From Simkania negevensis (GTDB lineage Bacteria; Chlamydiota; Chlamydiia; Chlamydiales; Simkaniaceae): a stretch of 12,639 bases of DNA. Made by a program: the position numbers and the translations under genes. Location of the stretch: positions 1 to 12,639 of the forward strand of contig JACPWA010000015.1 in assembly GCA_016191565.1 (NCBI GenBank). Direction: 5' to 3'. Under the pieces are notes generated by a model. That model did no database searches, was not told where the DNA came from, and was given only the letters and a program-made list of their open reading frames with translations. Positions 6,310-12,639 of this stretch are shown in pieces (within the stretch, counting starts at the first letter, position 1; every line of letters starts with the position of its first letter).

Positions 6310-6630
6310 ATGGTAAAACATATACAGATTCTTAATGATGAGAATTTTGAGGATATAATTGAATCGGGAGTGACCTTAGTCGATTTCTTTGCTGATTGGT
6401 GCGGGCCTTGTCGGATGCTTACCCCTATCCTAGAAGATGTCTCCCAGGAGATGCATAAGCAGGTGAACTTTGGAAAACTTGATATTGATCAAAGCTTCAA
6501 AATCGCTGGTACTTTTCAGGTGACTTCTGTCCCTACCCTTATTCTTTTTAAAAACGGAAAAGAAGTGGGACGACTGGTGGGGCTACGTGATGCTTCTACT
6601 ATTAAGGAATTTACTAAATCTGCCTTATAA
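6310..6630 (+). CDS. trxA: Thioredoxin
   Basis: The 106-residue cytosolic thioredoxin has the redox-active WCGPC at 30-34, the buried Asp of VDFFADW, the cis-proline loop VTSVPT (71-76) and the final FKNGKEVGRLVG strand, matching the classic family length. It reduces protein disulfides using electrons from thioredoxin reductase. In Chlamydia trachomatis trxA also stands next to, and opposite in strand to, spoU/mip/aspS/hisS, which supports the chlamydial origin of this segment. A strong ribosome-binding site precedes ATG 6310. The DUF2905 gene follows after 22 bases and is probably co-transcribed. Confidence 0.97.
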   Translation: MVKHIQILNDENFEDIIESGVTLVDFFADWCGPCRMLTPILEDVSQEMHKQVNFGKLDIDQSFKIAGTFQVTSVPTLILFKNGKEVGRLVGLRDASTIKEFTKSAL

Positions 6631-6652
6631 TACTATAAAAGAGGAGGAGAGG

Positions 6653-6859
6653 ATGCTAAGGTTAATTGGGCTTGTCATTTTTTCCCTTGTATTACTTGGA
6701 GTTTTTTTTACCTTTCATATCCCTTTATCTTGGATTGGCACCCTTCCTGGAGATATGGTGCTACCCTATGGAGATTTTCTCATCTATATCCCTTTCACAA
6801 CTTCTGTCATTTTTAGTATTTTCTTTTCGATCATTCTCTATTTTTTTTCCCGCAATTAG
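6653..6859 (+). CDS. Small DUF2905-family membrane protein
   Basis: A 68-residue protein with two hydrophobic helices (about 3-22 and 45-65) around a central WIGTLPGDMVLPYGDFLIYIP segment. The LPGD and G-[DN]-F-x-x-Y-x-P pattern is the signature of the DUF2905 family, widespread two-helix inner membrane proteins of unknown function. ATG 6653 is chosen because it follows a strong GAGGAGGAGAGG purine tract at 6641-6652; an earlier in-frame ATG lies inside trxA. The last third overlaps, on the opposite strand, the 3' end of trmL (6761-6859). I do not recall this gene in the corresponding Chlamydia trachomatis block. Confidence 0.83.
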   Translation: MLRLIGLVIFSLVLLGVFFTFHIPLSWIGTLPGDMVLPYGDFLIYIPFTTSVIFSIFFSIILYFFSRN

Positions 6860-7366
6860 AACAAAATTTCGTTGCCGCCACGCTTCATAAAGGACAATAG
6901 CTACTGCGTTGGAAAGATTTAAGCATCTGGTTCTGGGAAGCATAGGGATTGTATAAAAGAGATGAGGCCATCTTTCATAATAAAAAGAGGGCAACCCTTC
7001 TGTTTCTGAGCCGAAGATAAGAAGAGAATTTTCAGAGAAATTAATGTCTGTATAAAGATGTTTTCCTTTGCTTGAGAAAAAATAAAAAGGGCTGTTTGTT
7101 TCTTCTAATAGCTTGGGAAGGTGATCAATAGAGCGGATCTTCACTTCTTGCCAATAGTCTAATCCAGCGCGCTTGAGCGACTTATCATCTGTTTTGAATC
7201 CTAAAGGCTTTACTAGTCCTAAGGAGGCAGAACTAGCGTGACAGGTACGGACAATATTACCTGTATTTTGGGGAATTTGCGGACGATAGAGAATCACCTC
7301 ACACCCCTCCAGTCCTTGAAGGGATGTAAGAGAAGAGGAAGTTTTGTTATGACCCCTTGAAATCAT
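6761..7366 (-). CDS. trmL: tRNA (cytidine/uridine-34 2'-O)-methyltransferase, SPOUT family (TrmL/SpoU-like)
   Basis: The product should methylate the ribose of wobble base 34 in certain tRNAs using S-adenosylmethionine. Trefoil-knot motifs are clear: RPQIPQNTGNIVRTC (28-42), KRAGLDYWQE (65-74), LIFGSETEGLP (116-126) and RCLNLSNAVAIVLYEAW (147-163). The start is uncertain: ATG 7366 has no visible ribosome-binding site, while an in-frame GTG at 7297 has GGAGG eight bases upstream and would give a protein beginning MILYRPQ, close to family N-termini. The family normally ends a few residues after YEAWRQ; here about 33 charged residues (169-201) run on, all antisense to the DUF2905 gene, which suggests loss of the original stop. 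It follows mip by 25 bases and is probably the last gene of the hisS-aspS-mip-trmL run. Confidence 0.92.
   Translation of the reverse strand: MISRGHNKTSSSLTSLQGLEGCEVILYRPQIPQNTGNIVRTCHASSASLGLVKPLGFKTDDKSLKRAGLDYWQEVKIRSIDHLPKLLEETNSPFYFFSSKGKHLYTDINFSENSLLIFGSETEGLPSFYYERWPHLFYTIPMLPRTRCLNLSNAVAIVLYEAWRQRNFVLIAGKKIENDRKENTKNDRSCERDIDEKISIG
7306..7310 (-). promoter_or_regulatory. Shine-Dalgarno for an alternative GTG start of trmL
   Basis: On the minus strand GGAGG is followed, after eight bases, by GTG at 7297-7295 in the trmL frame. It favours the shorter TrmL product over the one from ATG 7366. Confidence 0.55.
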
Positions 7367-7391
7367 ACAGTATAAAACAGACTATAACCAA

Positions 7392-8216
7392 TTATCGCAC
7401 TGCTTTAGGTTCAGAAAAAGACTCAGAGCTCTTTTTCTCTTCAGGAAGTGCAATTTCATGATGGGCTGCTTTTTGGTCAGAGGTAGTAGTAAGAGATGCT
7501 TCTTCCTGAGGAGTCACATTCGCTTTAATTACTTCGATATCAAAAATAAGGAGTGAATTAGGAGGAAGGTAGCTATTTGTCCCATAGCCACGGTCAGGAT
7601 GAACATAAAGAGTTCTCTTTTCCCCTTCCAGCATGCCAATAATTCCTTTACGTAGGAATGTTTCATCAAGAGACATCATTTCTTCTTCTTGTGAAGATCC
7701 AAAAAGCTTTCCATCGAGAAACTTGCCTGTATAGCGAATCATCGGAGTAAAATGCTCCTGTACAACGGCCCCTTTCCCTTCCTGTTCGATTTTGTATTGG
7801 AGTTTTTGTTTTTCAATTTCTATTACCCCTTTCTTCTGAGCATTTTCAAGCAGGAAAGCGTTGGCCTCTTTAAGATTATCTTCAGCAAGCTTCTGGTGTG
7901 CTTTTTCTTGTACAAGTGAAATGGCGTGAATAAAGGAGGTCTCATCCATTGGAGACTGCTTTCCTGCTAGAGAGTCTTGTATCCCTTTCATCACCTGGTT
8001 CACATCAAATTCAAAACCAAAATTTTCAAGATTTTTCCCAATCAAATGACCAAAAGCTTCAGAGATTTTCTGAACATTGATCTCCTCTTTCTTTGGTTCT
8101 TCTTTGTTTTTAACAGCCATTTCTTTTTCTGGAGCTATCCCTTCAGCAGAAAGAGAGCAGAAAGAGGAAAAAATGGCCAGGTGAATAAGAATCCCAAAAA
8201 ATTTTCTATTAGACAT
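7392..8216 (-). CDS. mip: Mip-like FKBP-type peptidyl-prolyl cis-trans isomerase, exported
   Basis: A 274-residue protein. Residues 1-24 are a signal peptide (cut probably after SLSA); Cys20 lies in SSFC, a poor lipobox, so lipidation as reported for Chlamydia Mip is doubtful. Residues 48-125 resemble the helical Mip/FkpA dimerisation region (SEAFGHLIGKNLENFG, then a charged helix). The FKBP domain spans about 150-232: MIRYTGKFLDGKLF, IIGMLEGEKRTLYVHPDRGYG, LPPNSLLIFDIEVI. The FKBP12 Asp37 and Trp59 positions appear as Gly173 and Met195. A 42-residue Glu/Ser-rich tail follows. It should catalyse prolyl isomerisation during folding of envelope proteins in the periplasm or outer membrane. AAGGAG (8225-8230) gives a strong ribosome-binding site. 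Its place between trmL and aspS matches Chlamydia trachomatis. Confidence 0.93.
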   Translation of the reverse strand: MSNRKFFGILIHLAIFSSFCSLSAEGIAPEKEMAVKNKEEPKKEEINVQKISEAFGHLIGKNLENFGFEFDVNQVMKGIQDSLAGKQSPMDETSFIHAISLVQEKAHQKLAEDNLKEANAFLLENAQKKGVIEIEKQKLQYKIEQEGKGAVVQEHFTPMIRYTGKFLDGKLFGSSQEEEMMSLDETFLRKGIIGMLEGEKRTLYVHPDRGYGTNSYLPPNSLLIFDIEVIKANVTPQEEASLTTTSDQKAAHHEIALPEEKKSSESFSEPKAVR

Positions 8217-8470
8217 GATCTTCTCTCCTTAAGAGTACCCATGATTAGGCCCAACTTTATTAGGAAGGAGATTTATAGCCAAGAAATATCTTTTGGGCCT
8301 CACATCTTCTGTAATATGTTGGTATAAAAATACTTTTCTCGTTGGCTTAGGACGCCATCTTTTCCTCTGACAACTTTGGTGGAGTGAATACAAAAGTCAT
8401 ATTGCAAATAGTTCGGAGTATAATTTAACAGGCCTTTTCACAATTGTATCCTTTTTTAGAACATTGACAC

Positions 8471-10240
8471 TCAAAGTCGGGTTTCTATAAAAAGCTCTTT
8501 TAACTGCCCTTCACTCACAGTTGAGGGGCATTGCATCATCAGGTCGCTTGCTTTTTGCGTCTTAGGAAAAGCAATCACATCTCGGATGTTTTCTGTATGG
8601 CAAAGGAGCATGACGAGACGGTCAAGGCCAAAAGCGATCCCTAGATGGGGTGGAGTGCCATACTGAAGGGCTTCCGTAAAAAACCCAAATGTATTGCTGA
8701 TCTCCTCTTCACTTAAATTTAGAATATTAAAAATCTTTTGCTGCAATTCGAAATCGTGAATCCTTTGCGATCCCCCACCTACTTCATATCCATTGATGAT
8801 AAGGTCGTAGGCCACAGAACGAACTTTTAAAGGCTCTTTAGAAAGAAGGGGAAGATCCTCAGGAAGGGGAGCGGTAAAAGGGTGGTGGGTGCTTGTCATC
8901 CGTTTTTCATTTGGGTCCCATCCTAACAAAGGGAAGTCGACTACCCAGTGAAAGGTAAAAAGCTCTGGGTTGATAAGGCCTCTTTCTTTTCCAATATGAC
9001 GTCTTAGGTGGTCGAGAGCTTGATTAACGATCATCTCTTTTTCAGCGGCAAAAAGAAGAAGATCTCCTTCTTCTGCTTCGAGAAGGTTTTCCAGTTTTTT
9101 TAATTGATCAGGGGTGAAAAACTTTGTAATTGCTGAAGAGAGTCCCTCCTTTTGTTTCTTCATCCATCCCAGTCCTTGCAGGCCGAACTTCTCCACAAAT
9201 ATTGTGTAGCCATCGATCAATTTTCTAGAAATGTCCCCCCCTTGCTTGACACAGAGGGCTTTTACACATCCTCCCTTTTCTATCGCCTCACGAAAGATAG
9301 AAAAGGAAGATTCTTTGGCCACCCCATCTACACGCACCAGAGGCATGTTAAAGCGCATATCGGGGTGATCTGTGCCATAATGTTCCATCGCATAGGCGTA
9401 GCTCATCTCCTCAAATACCTCGGGCACTTCTAAATTTAAGCAACTTTTGAACAAAGCTTTTATATAGCCATAGATACATTTTTTAAGCGCCTGAGGCTCT
9501 GAAAAGCTCATTTCGAGATCGATTTGGGTAAATTCAGGTTGCCGATCAGCACGCAAATCTTCATCTCTAAAGCAGGGGGCGATTTGAAAGTAGCGTTCCA
9601 TCCCTCCGATCATCAAGAGCTGTTTAAAGAGCTGAGGGGATTGAGGAAGGGCATAAAAGTTTCCTGGGTGGATCCGGGAAGGAACAAGGTAATCGCGCGC
9701 TCCTTCTGGGGTAGATCTGGCTAAGATTGGGGTTGTAATTTCTAGAAAACCTTGTGAATCGAAATAGTTTCGTGTGAGGAGAGTTGCTTTGTGTCTCATG
9801 ATCAGGTTTTTAGCAATTTGTCCTCGGCGCATATCGAGGTAACGGTATTTGAGCCGCAGATCTTCATGGGGGATCGATTTATCATCGCAAATAGAAAAGG
9901 GGGGAGTTTTAGCCTTAGAGAGGATAGTGAAGTCTTCTACTTCAATTTCAATTTCTCCAGTTTTCAATTTGGGATTGGTAAGCCCTTCTCCTCTAGCCCT
10001 TACATTTCCTTGAACAGAAACAACCCATTCGGCGCGCCATTTTGATCCCTCTTCATGTGCCTTTTGCGATTTTTCTGGATCAAAGATGAGCTGTGTGATT
10101 CCAAAACGATCTCTTAAATCGATAAAGATAAGCCTCCCATGGTCTCTTCGCCTATCTATCCATCCTGACAGGGACACTTTCTTGCCAACATCGACAGCGC
10201 TAAGCTCTCCACAAGAGTGGGTTCTTTTCTGATGTGCCAT
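8471..10240 (-). CDS. aspS: Aspartyl-tRNA synthetase
   Basis: A 589-residue class II synthetase, bacterial type: N-terminal OB-fold anticodon-binding domain (LSGWIDRRRDHGRLIFIDLR), flipping-loop and motif 2 region (SPQLFKQLLM, CFRDEDLRADRQPEFTQID), the GAD insertion in the middle, GGGSQRIHD and motif 3 GIAFGLDRLVMLL. It charges tRNA with aspartate. His34 in RRDHG matches the His that in Pseudomonas is linked to relaxed (Asp/Asn) tRNA recognition, consistent with chlamydiae making Asn-tRNA by amidation; that is inference. ATG 10240 gives the conserved N-terminus (MAHQKRTHSCGEL) and starts five bases after the hisS stop. The frame also has ATGs at 10252 and 10267, inside hisS. Close spacing to hisS points to co-transcription and translational coupling. 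Confidence 0.97.
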   Translation of the reverse strand: MAHQKRTHSCGELSAVDVGKKVSLSGWIDRRRDHGRLIFIDLRDRFGITQLIFDPEKSQKAHEEGSKWRAEWVVSVQGNVRARGEGLTNPKLKTGEIEIEVEDFTILSKAKTPPFSICDDKSIPHEDLRLKYRYLDMRRGQIAKNLIMRHKATLLTRNYFDSQGFLEITTPILARSTPEGARDYLVPSRIHPGNFYALPQSPQLFKQLLMIGGMERYFQIAPCFRDEDLRADRQPEFTQIDLEMSFSEPQALKKCIYGYIKALFKSCLNLEVPEVFEEMSYAYAMEHYGTDHPDMRFNMPLVRVDGVAKESSFSIFREAIEKGGCVKALCVKQGGDISRKLIDGYTIFVEKFGLQGLGWMKKQKEGLSSAITKFFTPDQLKKLENLLEAEEGDLLLFAAEKEMIVNQALDHLRRHIGKERGLINPELFTFHWVVDFPLLGWDPNEKRMTSTHHPFTAPLPEDLPLLSKEPLKVRSVAYDLIINGYEVGGGSQRIHDFELQQKIFNILNLSEEEISNTFGFFTEALQYGTPPHLGIAFGLDRLVMLLCHTENIRDVIAFPKTQKASDLMMQCPSTVSEGQLKELFIETRL

Positions 10241-10245
10241 CCCTG

Positions 10246-11544
10246 TTACCATCCTTGCTTTTTCCATAAGGCTTCGATTGTTTCTAGTAAGGAAGATAGG
10301 GGGACCTCTTTACTTTCTCTAGTATCTAATGCTTTGCATTGGATCTTTCCTTTTGCTAGTTCCTCATCTCCCAGGAGAAGGGCATAAGAGGAGGAGAGGG
10401 CTGAGGCTCTTTGGAGCGCTTTTTGGATTTTTTTCTGAAAGGAGATTTCAGAGGGGATCTGTTTATGCCGAAACAAATAGAGAAGTTCCAAACATTTTTC
10501 CTCTCCTTTTTCTCCAAGTGGGATGAAAAAGAGAAAAGGGCGGGGAGGGGAAGGCAAAGGAAGTTTCTGCCCTAGCATTGTTTGCAAGATCCGTTCTACG
10601 CCAGTAGAAAATCCCACTGAGGGAAGATTTTCTCCTCCCAAAGTTGCCAGAAGGCCATCGTAGCGTCCTCCCCCTCCAATCGTATTTTGAGCGCCGAGAA
10701 CATCTGATACTACCTCGAATACAGTATGGTTGTAGTAGTCGAGGCCGCGCACCAGTTTTGGGTTTATTTCATAAGCGATCTTTTGTTTGTTCAAAAGAGT
10801 ACAAAGGGAGTCAAAGTGGTGTTTGCTTTCTTCGTCTAGACAATCGGTAATGAGGGGAGATGCGGCTAAAAGGTTTTGCTCTTTAGGATCTTTTGAATCG
10901 AGAATACGCAAGGGGTTTTTTGTAAAGCGCTCCTGGCTCTCCGGTGTTAGAGTAGGGAAATGAGGGCGAAGAAAGTCTAGGAGTTTTTCTTTGTAACATT
11001 TTCTGGTATGTACCGAACCAACGCTATTGATCATCAGATGGAGATCTTTTAGTCCAAGTCTCCGATACAGTTCGAGGAGGAGATCAATGACTTCAAGATC
11101 TTGCTGAGGACAACTCTCCCCAATTGCTTCTACCCCAAATTGGTGAAACTGCCGAAAGCGCCCTTTTTGCGGCCTATCATAGCGGAAAAAAGGGCCAATA
11201 TAGAAAAGCTTGTGAAGCGTTCCTGACTGAGAAAAGCTGTTTTCTATAAAAGCGCGCATGGCAGGGGCGGTCCCTTCGGGTCGCATTGTGAGTAGGCGAT
11301 CTCCTTTATCTTTGAAGGTATACATCTCCTTGGAAACGATGTCGGAGGTTTCCCCCACCCCTCTTATAAAGAGGTCTGTTTTCTCCAATATAGGAGTACG
11401 AAGCTCAAGATAGCCATAGTCGTGGGCAACTTTTTGCATGACCCCTTCTACATAATGCCAAAGATGGGAGCTTTTCCATCTTTCTTCTTCTTGGTGTGGA
11501 GTTGGAATGATATCAAACATTCCTTTGGGAAGACTCGTATCCAT
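10246..11544 (-). CDS. hisS: Histidyl-tRNA synthetase
   Basis: A 432-residue class II synthetase that charges tRNA with histidine. Visible motifs are motif 1 (YGYLELRTPILEKTDLF, 43-59), TMRPEGTAP (86-94), motif 2 FRYDRPQKGRFRQF (120-133), the histidine-binding LVRGLDYY (264-271), GGGGRYDGL (290-298) and motif 3 GFSTGVERIL (311-320), followed by the C-terminal anticodon-binding domain. Length is normal for the family. ATG 11544 is the only sensible start (MDTSLPKGMFDIIP is the usual opening), with a weak ribosome-binding site (AAGTGA). It is the first gene of the leftward cluster and has a near-consensus promoter 32-62 bases upstream. Confidence 0.98.
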   Translation of the reverse strand: MDTSLPKGMFDIIPTPHQEEERWKSSHLWHYVEGVMQKVAHDYGYLELRTPILEKTDLFIRGVGETSDIVSKEMYTFKDKGDRLLTMRPEGTAPAMRAFIENSFSQSGTLHKLFYIGPFFRYDRPQKGRFRQFHQFGVEAIGESCPQQDLEVIDLLLELYRRLGLKDLHLMINSVGSVHTRKCYKEKLLDFLRPHFPTLTPESQERFTKNPLRILDSKDPKEQNLLAASPLITDCLDEESKHHFDSLCTLLNKQKIAYEINPKLVRGLDYYNHTVFEVVSDVLGAQNTIGGGGRYDGLLATLGGENLPSVGFSTGVERILQTMLGQKLPLPSPPRPFLFFIPLGEKGEEKCLELLYLFRHKQIPSEISFQKKIQKALQRASALSSSYALLLGDEELAKGKIQCKALDTRESKEVPLSSLLETIEALWKKQGW

Positions 11545-11576
11545 TTCACTTAGTTTTGTTTACAAATAAAATAAGC

Positions 11577-11606
11577 AGTATAGGAGATTGTTCTAAGGCA
11601 TGTCAA
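11577..11606 (-). promoter_or_regulatory. Housekeeping (sigma-70/sigma-66 type) promoter of hisS-aspS-mip-trmL
   Basis: On the minus strand TTGACA (11606-11601) is followed after 18 bases by TATACT (11582-11577), a near-consensus pair with spacing within the accepted range. The hisS ATG lies 32 bases further on, leaving a short leader. It is the best promoter match in the window. Confidence 0.72.
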
Positions 11607-11881
11607 TAGCGCCTCTTTAATATAGATCGCTTCGCTTACAGCTAAATCTGGTTTTTTAGGTTCTTTAGGTATATTGTTTAACCATATCTGTTTTTGCTAA
11701 TTTTTGTTTGATTCACAGTACATATCTTGAACAAATAGAGCAAGGATCAGCCAAAAAACGGAGCGAAGAAGGATCCAAAGAGCCTTTTTTAAGATTTGTG
11801 AAGCATTTTCTTAATTTAGATGTAAAAAATAACTCAACCTGATAAGCTTTATCTTTTTTGCTATTGTACGATGAGGGATGT
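11607..11881. other. Intergenic region between hisS and the cyclophilin gene
   Basis: No gene or RNA gene was recognised. Segments 11651-11690 and 11720-11759 show loose inverted similarity (GTTTTTTAGG and ATTGTTTAACCATAT on the left against CCAAAAAAC and ATATCTTGAACAAAT on the right). This might be a decayed palindrome like those around nhaD, but the matches need several gaps. A ribosome-binding site GAGGGA (11873-11878) precedes the cyclophilin start; no clear promoter for it was found. Confidence 0.35.
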
Positions 11882-12178
11882 ATGAAATCTATTTGCCGCT
11901 ATCTTTTTCTTTTTATATCCTTGTTTTCCTTAAAAGGAGGAGCTGAAATGCCAGAGTTTGTGATGCCCGCAGATCCGGTCGTTGTAATGGAAACAAATCA
12001 AGGAATAATTGAAATGCGCCTTTTCCCGAGTATCGCTCCAAAAGCTGTGGAGAACTTTATCCGACTTGCTGAAAGTGGTTATTATAATAATGGGACGTTT
12101 CATAGAGTGATTCCTGCATTTATGATTCAAGGAGGAGATCCCACCGGAACGGGAAGAGGGGGAGCGTCCATATGGAAC
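11882..12178 (+). CDS. Exported cyclophilin-type peptidyl-prolyl isomerase, truncated by a sequence junction
   Basis: ATG 11882 after GAGGGA starts a protein with a signal peptide ([20 protein letters not shown]), then the cyclophilin fold: [37 protein letters not shown], and the catalytic [19 protein letters not shown] with GGASIW at residues 92-98. It should act as a periplasmic proline isomerase. At W98/N99 the match to cyclophilins stops. Family members continue with an acidic loop, then an FLSMAN-like strand and an SQFFI-like motif, all missing here. The frame stays open by chance to 12487 through sequence of very different composition, so the apparent 200-residue product is not a real protein. 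The true C-terminal ~90 residues lie outside this contig. Confidence 0.85.
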
Positions 12179-12180
12179 GC
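12165..12180. other. Junction between chlamydial and foreign high-GC sequence
   Basis: Left of this interval the cyclophilin frame is intact and AT-rich; right of it a different frame codes with GC-rich third positions. The short TATGGAAC (12171-12178) fits both sides (the IWN codons of the cyclophilin, and Y-G-T of the foreign frame), as expected where a few shared bases join two unrelated reads. An assembly chimera is the simplest reading; recent transfer with breakage is possible but less likely. Confidence 0.85.
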
Positions 12181-12470
12181 ACTTCCAGCGGACGGTCATC
12201 CCCGGCTGGCTCGACAAGTTCCTCAAGCACCGGCATCGCGCGACCGCGGCACTGGCCAACGTGATCGTGCTGTCGCCCAACCCGGAGTGGGTCGCGACGC
12301 TGCCGAACGGCAAGCTGCCCGACCGCGCCGACTTCAAGTTCTTCGGCGACGACACGGCTGGCCGCGTGCTCGCGTGGTCGCGCGCCCTGGCCGAGAGCGA
12401 CCGCCTGCGCGACGAGTTCGCGGCCTGGGTCGACGGCGGCGCGCAGGTCGACGTGCAACCCCTGATCTGA
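12171..12470 (+). CDS. C-terminal fragment of an unrecognised proteobacterial protein (possibly patatin-like)
   Basis: The frame is open from the junction to TGA 12468-12470 and encodes about 99 residues with strong GC-rich codon bias. Segments include [52 protein letters not shown] and a Glu/Arg-rich helix near the end. I have a vague recollection of similar C-termini in patatin-like phospholipase-family proteins of Proteobacteria, but no catalytic motif is present, so the assignment is weak. It lies 13 bases before the thioesterase gene on the same strand, an operon-like spacing. Its N-terminus is missing because of the junction. Composition assigns it to the foreign segment, not to the chlamydial genome. 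Confidence 0.5.
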   Translation, partial: YGTHFQRTVIPGWLDKFLKHRHRATAALANVIVLSPNPEWVATLPNGKLPDRADFKFFGDDTAGRVLAWSRALAESDRLRDEFAAWVDGGAQVDVQPLI

Positions 12471-12483
12471 ACCGGAGCCCGCG

Positions 12484-12639
12484 ATGAACCTGCCCAAGCA
12501 CGAACTGACGATGACGGTGCTGATGACGCCCGACATGGCGAACTTCACCGGCAACGTGCACGGCGGCACGATCCTGAAGCTGCTCGACCAGGTGGCCTAC
12601 GCCTGCGCGAGCCGCTACGCCGGGCGCTATGTGGTGACC
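12484..12639 (+). CDS. Acyl-CoA thioesterase (hotdog fold), N-terminal fragment
   Basis: ATG 12484 follows GGAG (12474-12477) by six bases; 52 codons run off the right edge. The peptide has the bacterial acyl-CoA hydrolase N-terminus: [19 protein letters not shown], then a long helix [19 protein letters not shown] and the beginning of the next strand (YVVT). The NVHGG...LLDQVA segment is the hotdog-fold loop and helix bearing the catalytic Asn/Asp region of the YciA/BACH-type thioesterases, which hydrolyse acyl-CoA to free acid and CoA. Composition and codon use are those of a high-GC proteobacterium, probably betaproteobacterial by general appearance. Confidence 0.85.
   Translation, partial: MNLPKHELTMTVLMTPDMANFTGNVHGGTILKLLDQVAYACASRYAGRYVVT

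Noticed and set aside
10241..10267. Upstream aspS start at ATG 10267 or 10252
   Set aside because: Both lie inside hisS and would add residues absent from the usual AspRS N-terminus; ATG 10240 gives MAHQKRTHSCGEL, which fits the family.
11651..11759. Fourth palindromic element between hisS and the cyclophilin gene
   Set aside because: The inverted similarity is low and needs several gaps; in AT-rich intergenic DNA this may be chance. It is mentioned only in the intergenic entry.
11858..12487. A single ~200-residue cyclophilin fusion protein with an Arg/Ala-rich C-terminal half
   Set aside because: The second half is an out-of-frame reading of GC-rich DNA that codes well in another frame; the open frame is a by-product of the junction and of rarity of stops in GC-rich sequence.

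Overview
Positions 1 to about 12,170 read as chromosome of a member of the Chlamydiota, most likely one of the environmental (amoeba- or arthropod-associated) families rather than Chlamydia itself. The main evidence is the block trxA / trmL(spoU) / mip / aspS / hisS at 6.3-11.5 kb, which matches in order and strand the block I recall from Chlamydia trachomatis. A Kdo-pathway KdsD, an NhaD antiporter and a MOMP-like/Lpg1974-type outer membrane barrel also fit. An isocitrate dehydrogenase, which the pathogenic Chlamydia lack, points to an environmental family with a fuller TCA cycle. The last ~460 bases are different: GC jumps (23 of 60 bases G/C at 12,061-12,120 against 40 of 60 at 12,301-12,360) and codon use becomes that of a high-GC proteobacterium.

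Layout: (1) 1-185, end of a 2-oxo acid dehydrogenase E2 gene (+), whose stop overlaps that of a convergent Thermus-type isocitrate dehydrogenase (-, to 1624). (2) kdsD (+, 1710-2669), divergent from icd. (3) A signal-peptide-bearing outer membrane beta-barrel protein (+, 2735-4003). (4) A repeat-rich stretch, 4004-6309, around nhaD (+, 4638-5912). It holds two copies of a 165-bp terminal-inverted-repeat element (4211-4375 and 5913-6077, 156/165 identical, same orientation). The first copy sits in the loop of an older, larger imperfect palindrome (4122-4450). A third, unrelated ~163-bp palindrome (6126-6288) lies just before trxA. (5) trxA and a DUF2905 membrane protein (+, 6310-6859). (6) A leftward cluster transcribed hisS-aspS-mip-trmL (11544 down to 6761), with a near-consensus housekeeping promoter in front of hisS. 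(7) A secreted cyclophilin (+, from 11882), cut off after about 98 residues where the sequence switches to the foreign high-GC segment. That segment carries the end of one gene and the start of an acyl-CoA thioesterase.

Functionally the chlamydial part is mostly housekeeping: central carbon metabolism (E2, icd), Kdo/LPS synthesis (kdsD), envelope (porin-like barrel, periplasmic prolyl isomerases), ion homeostasis (nhaD), redox (trxA), tRNA modification (trmL) and aminoacyl-tRNA synthesis (aspS, hisS). I see no defence system, CRISPR array, phage or intact transposase. The most unusual content is the family of small palindromic or TIR elements bracketing nhaD, including one nested inside another. 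The abrupt chimeric end at ~12,170 is most simply an assembly or binning artefact, and anything to its right should not be credited to the chlamydial genome without checking.
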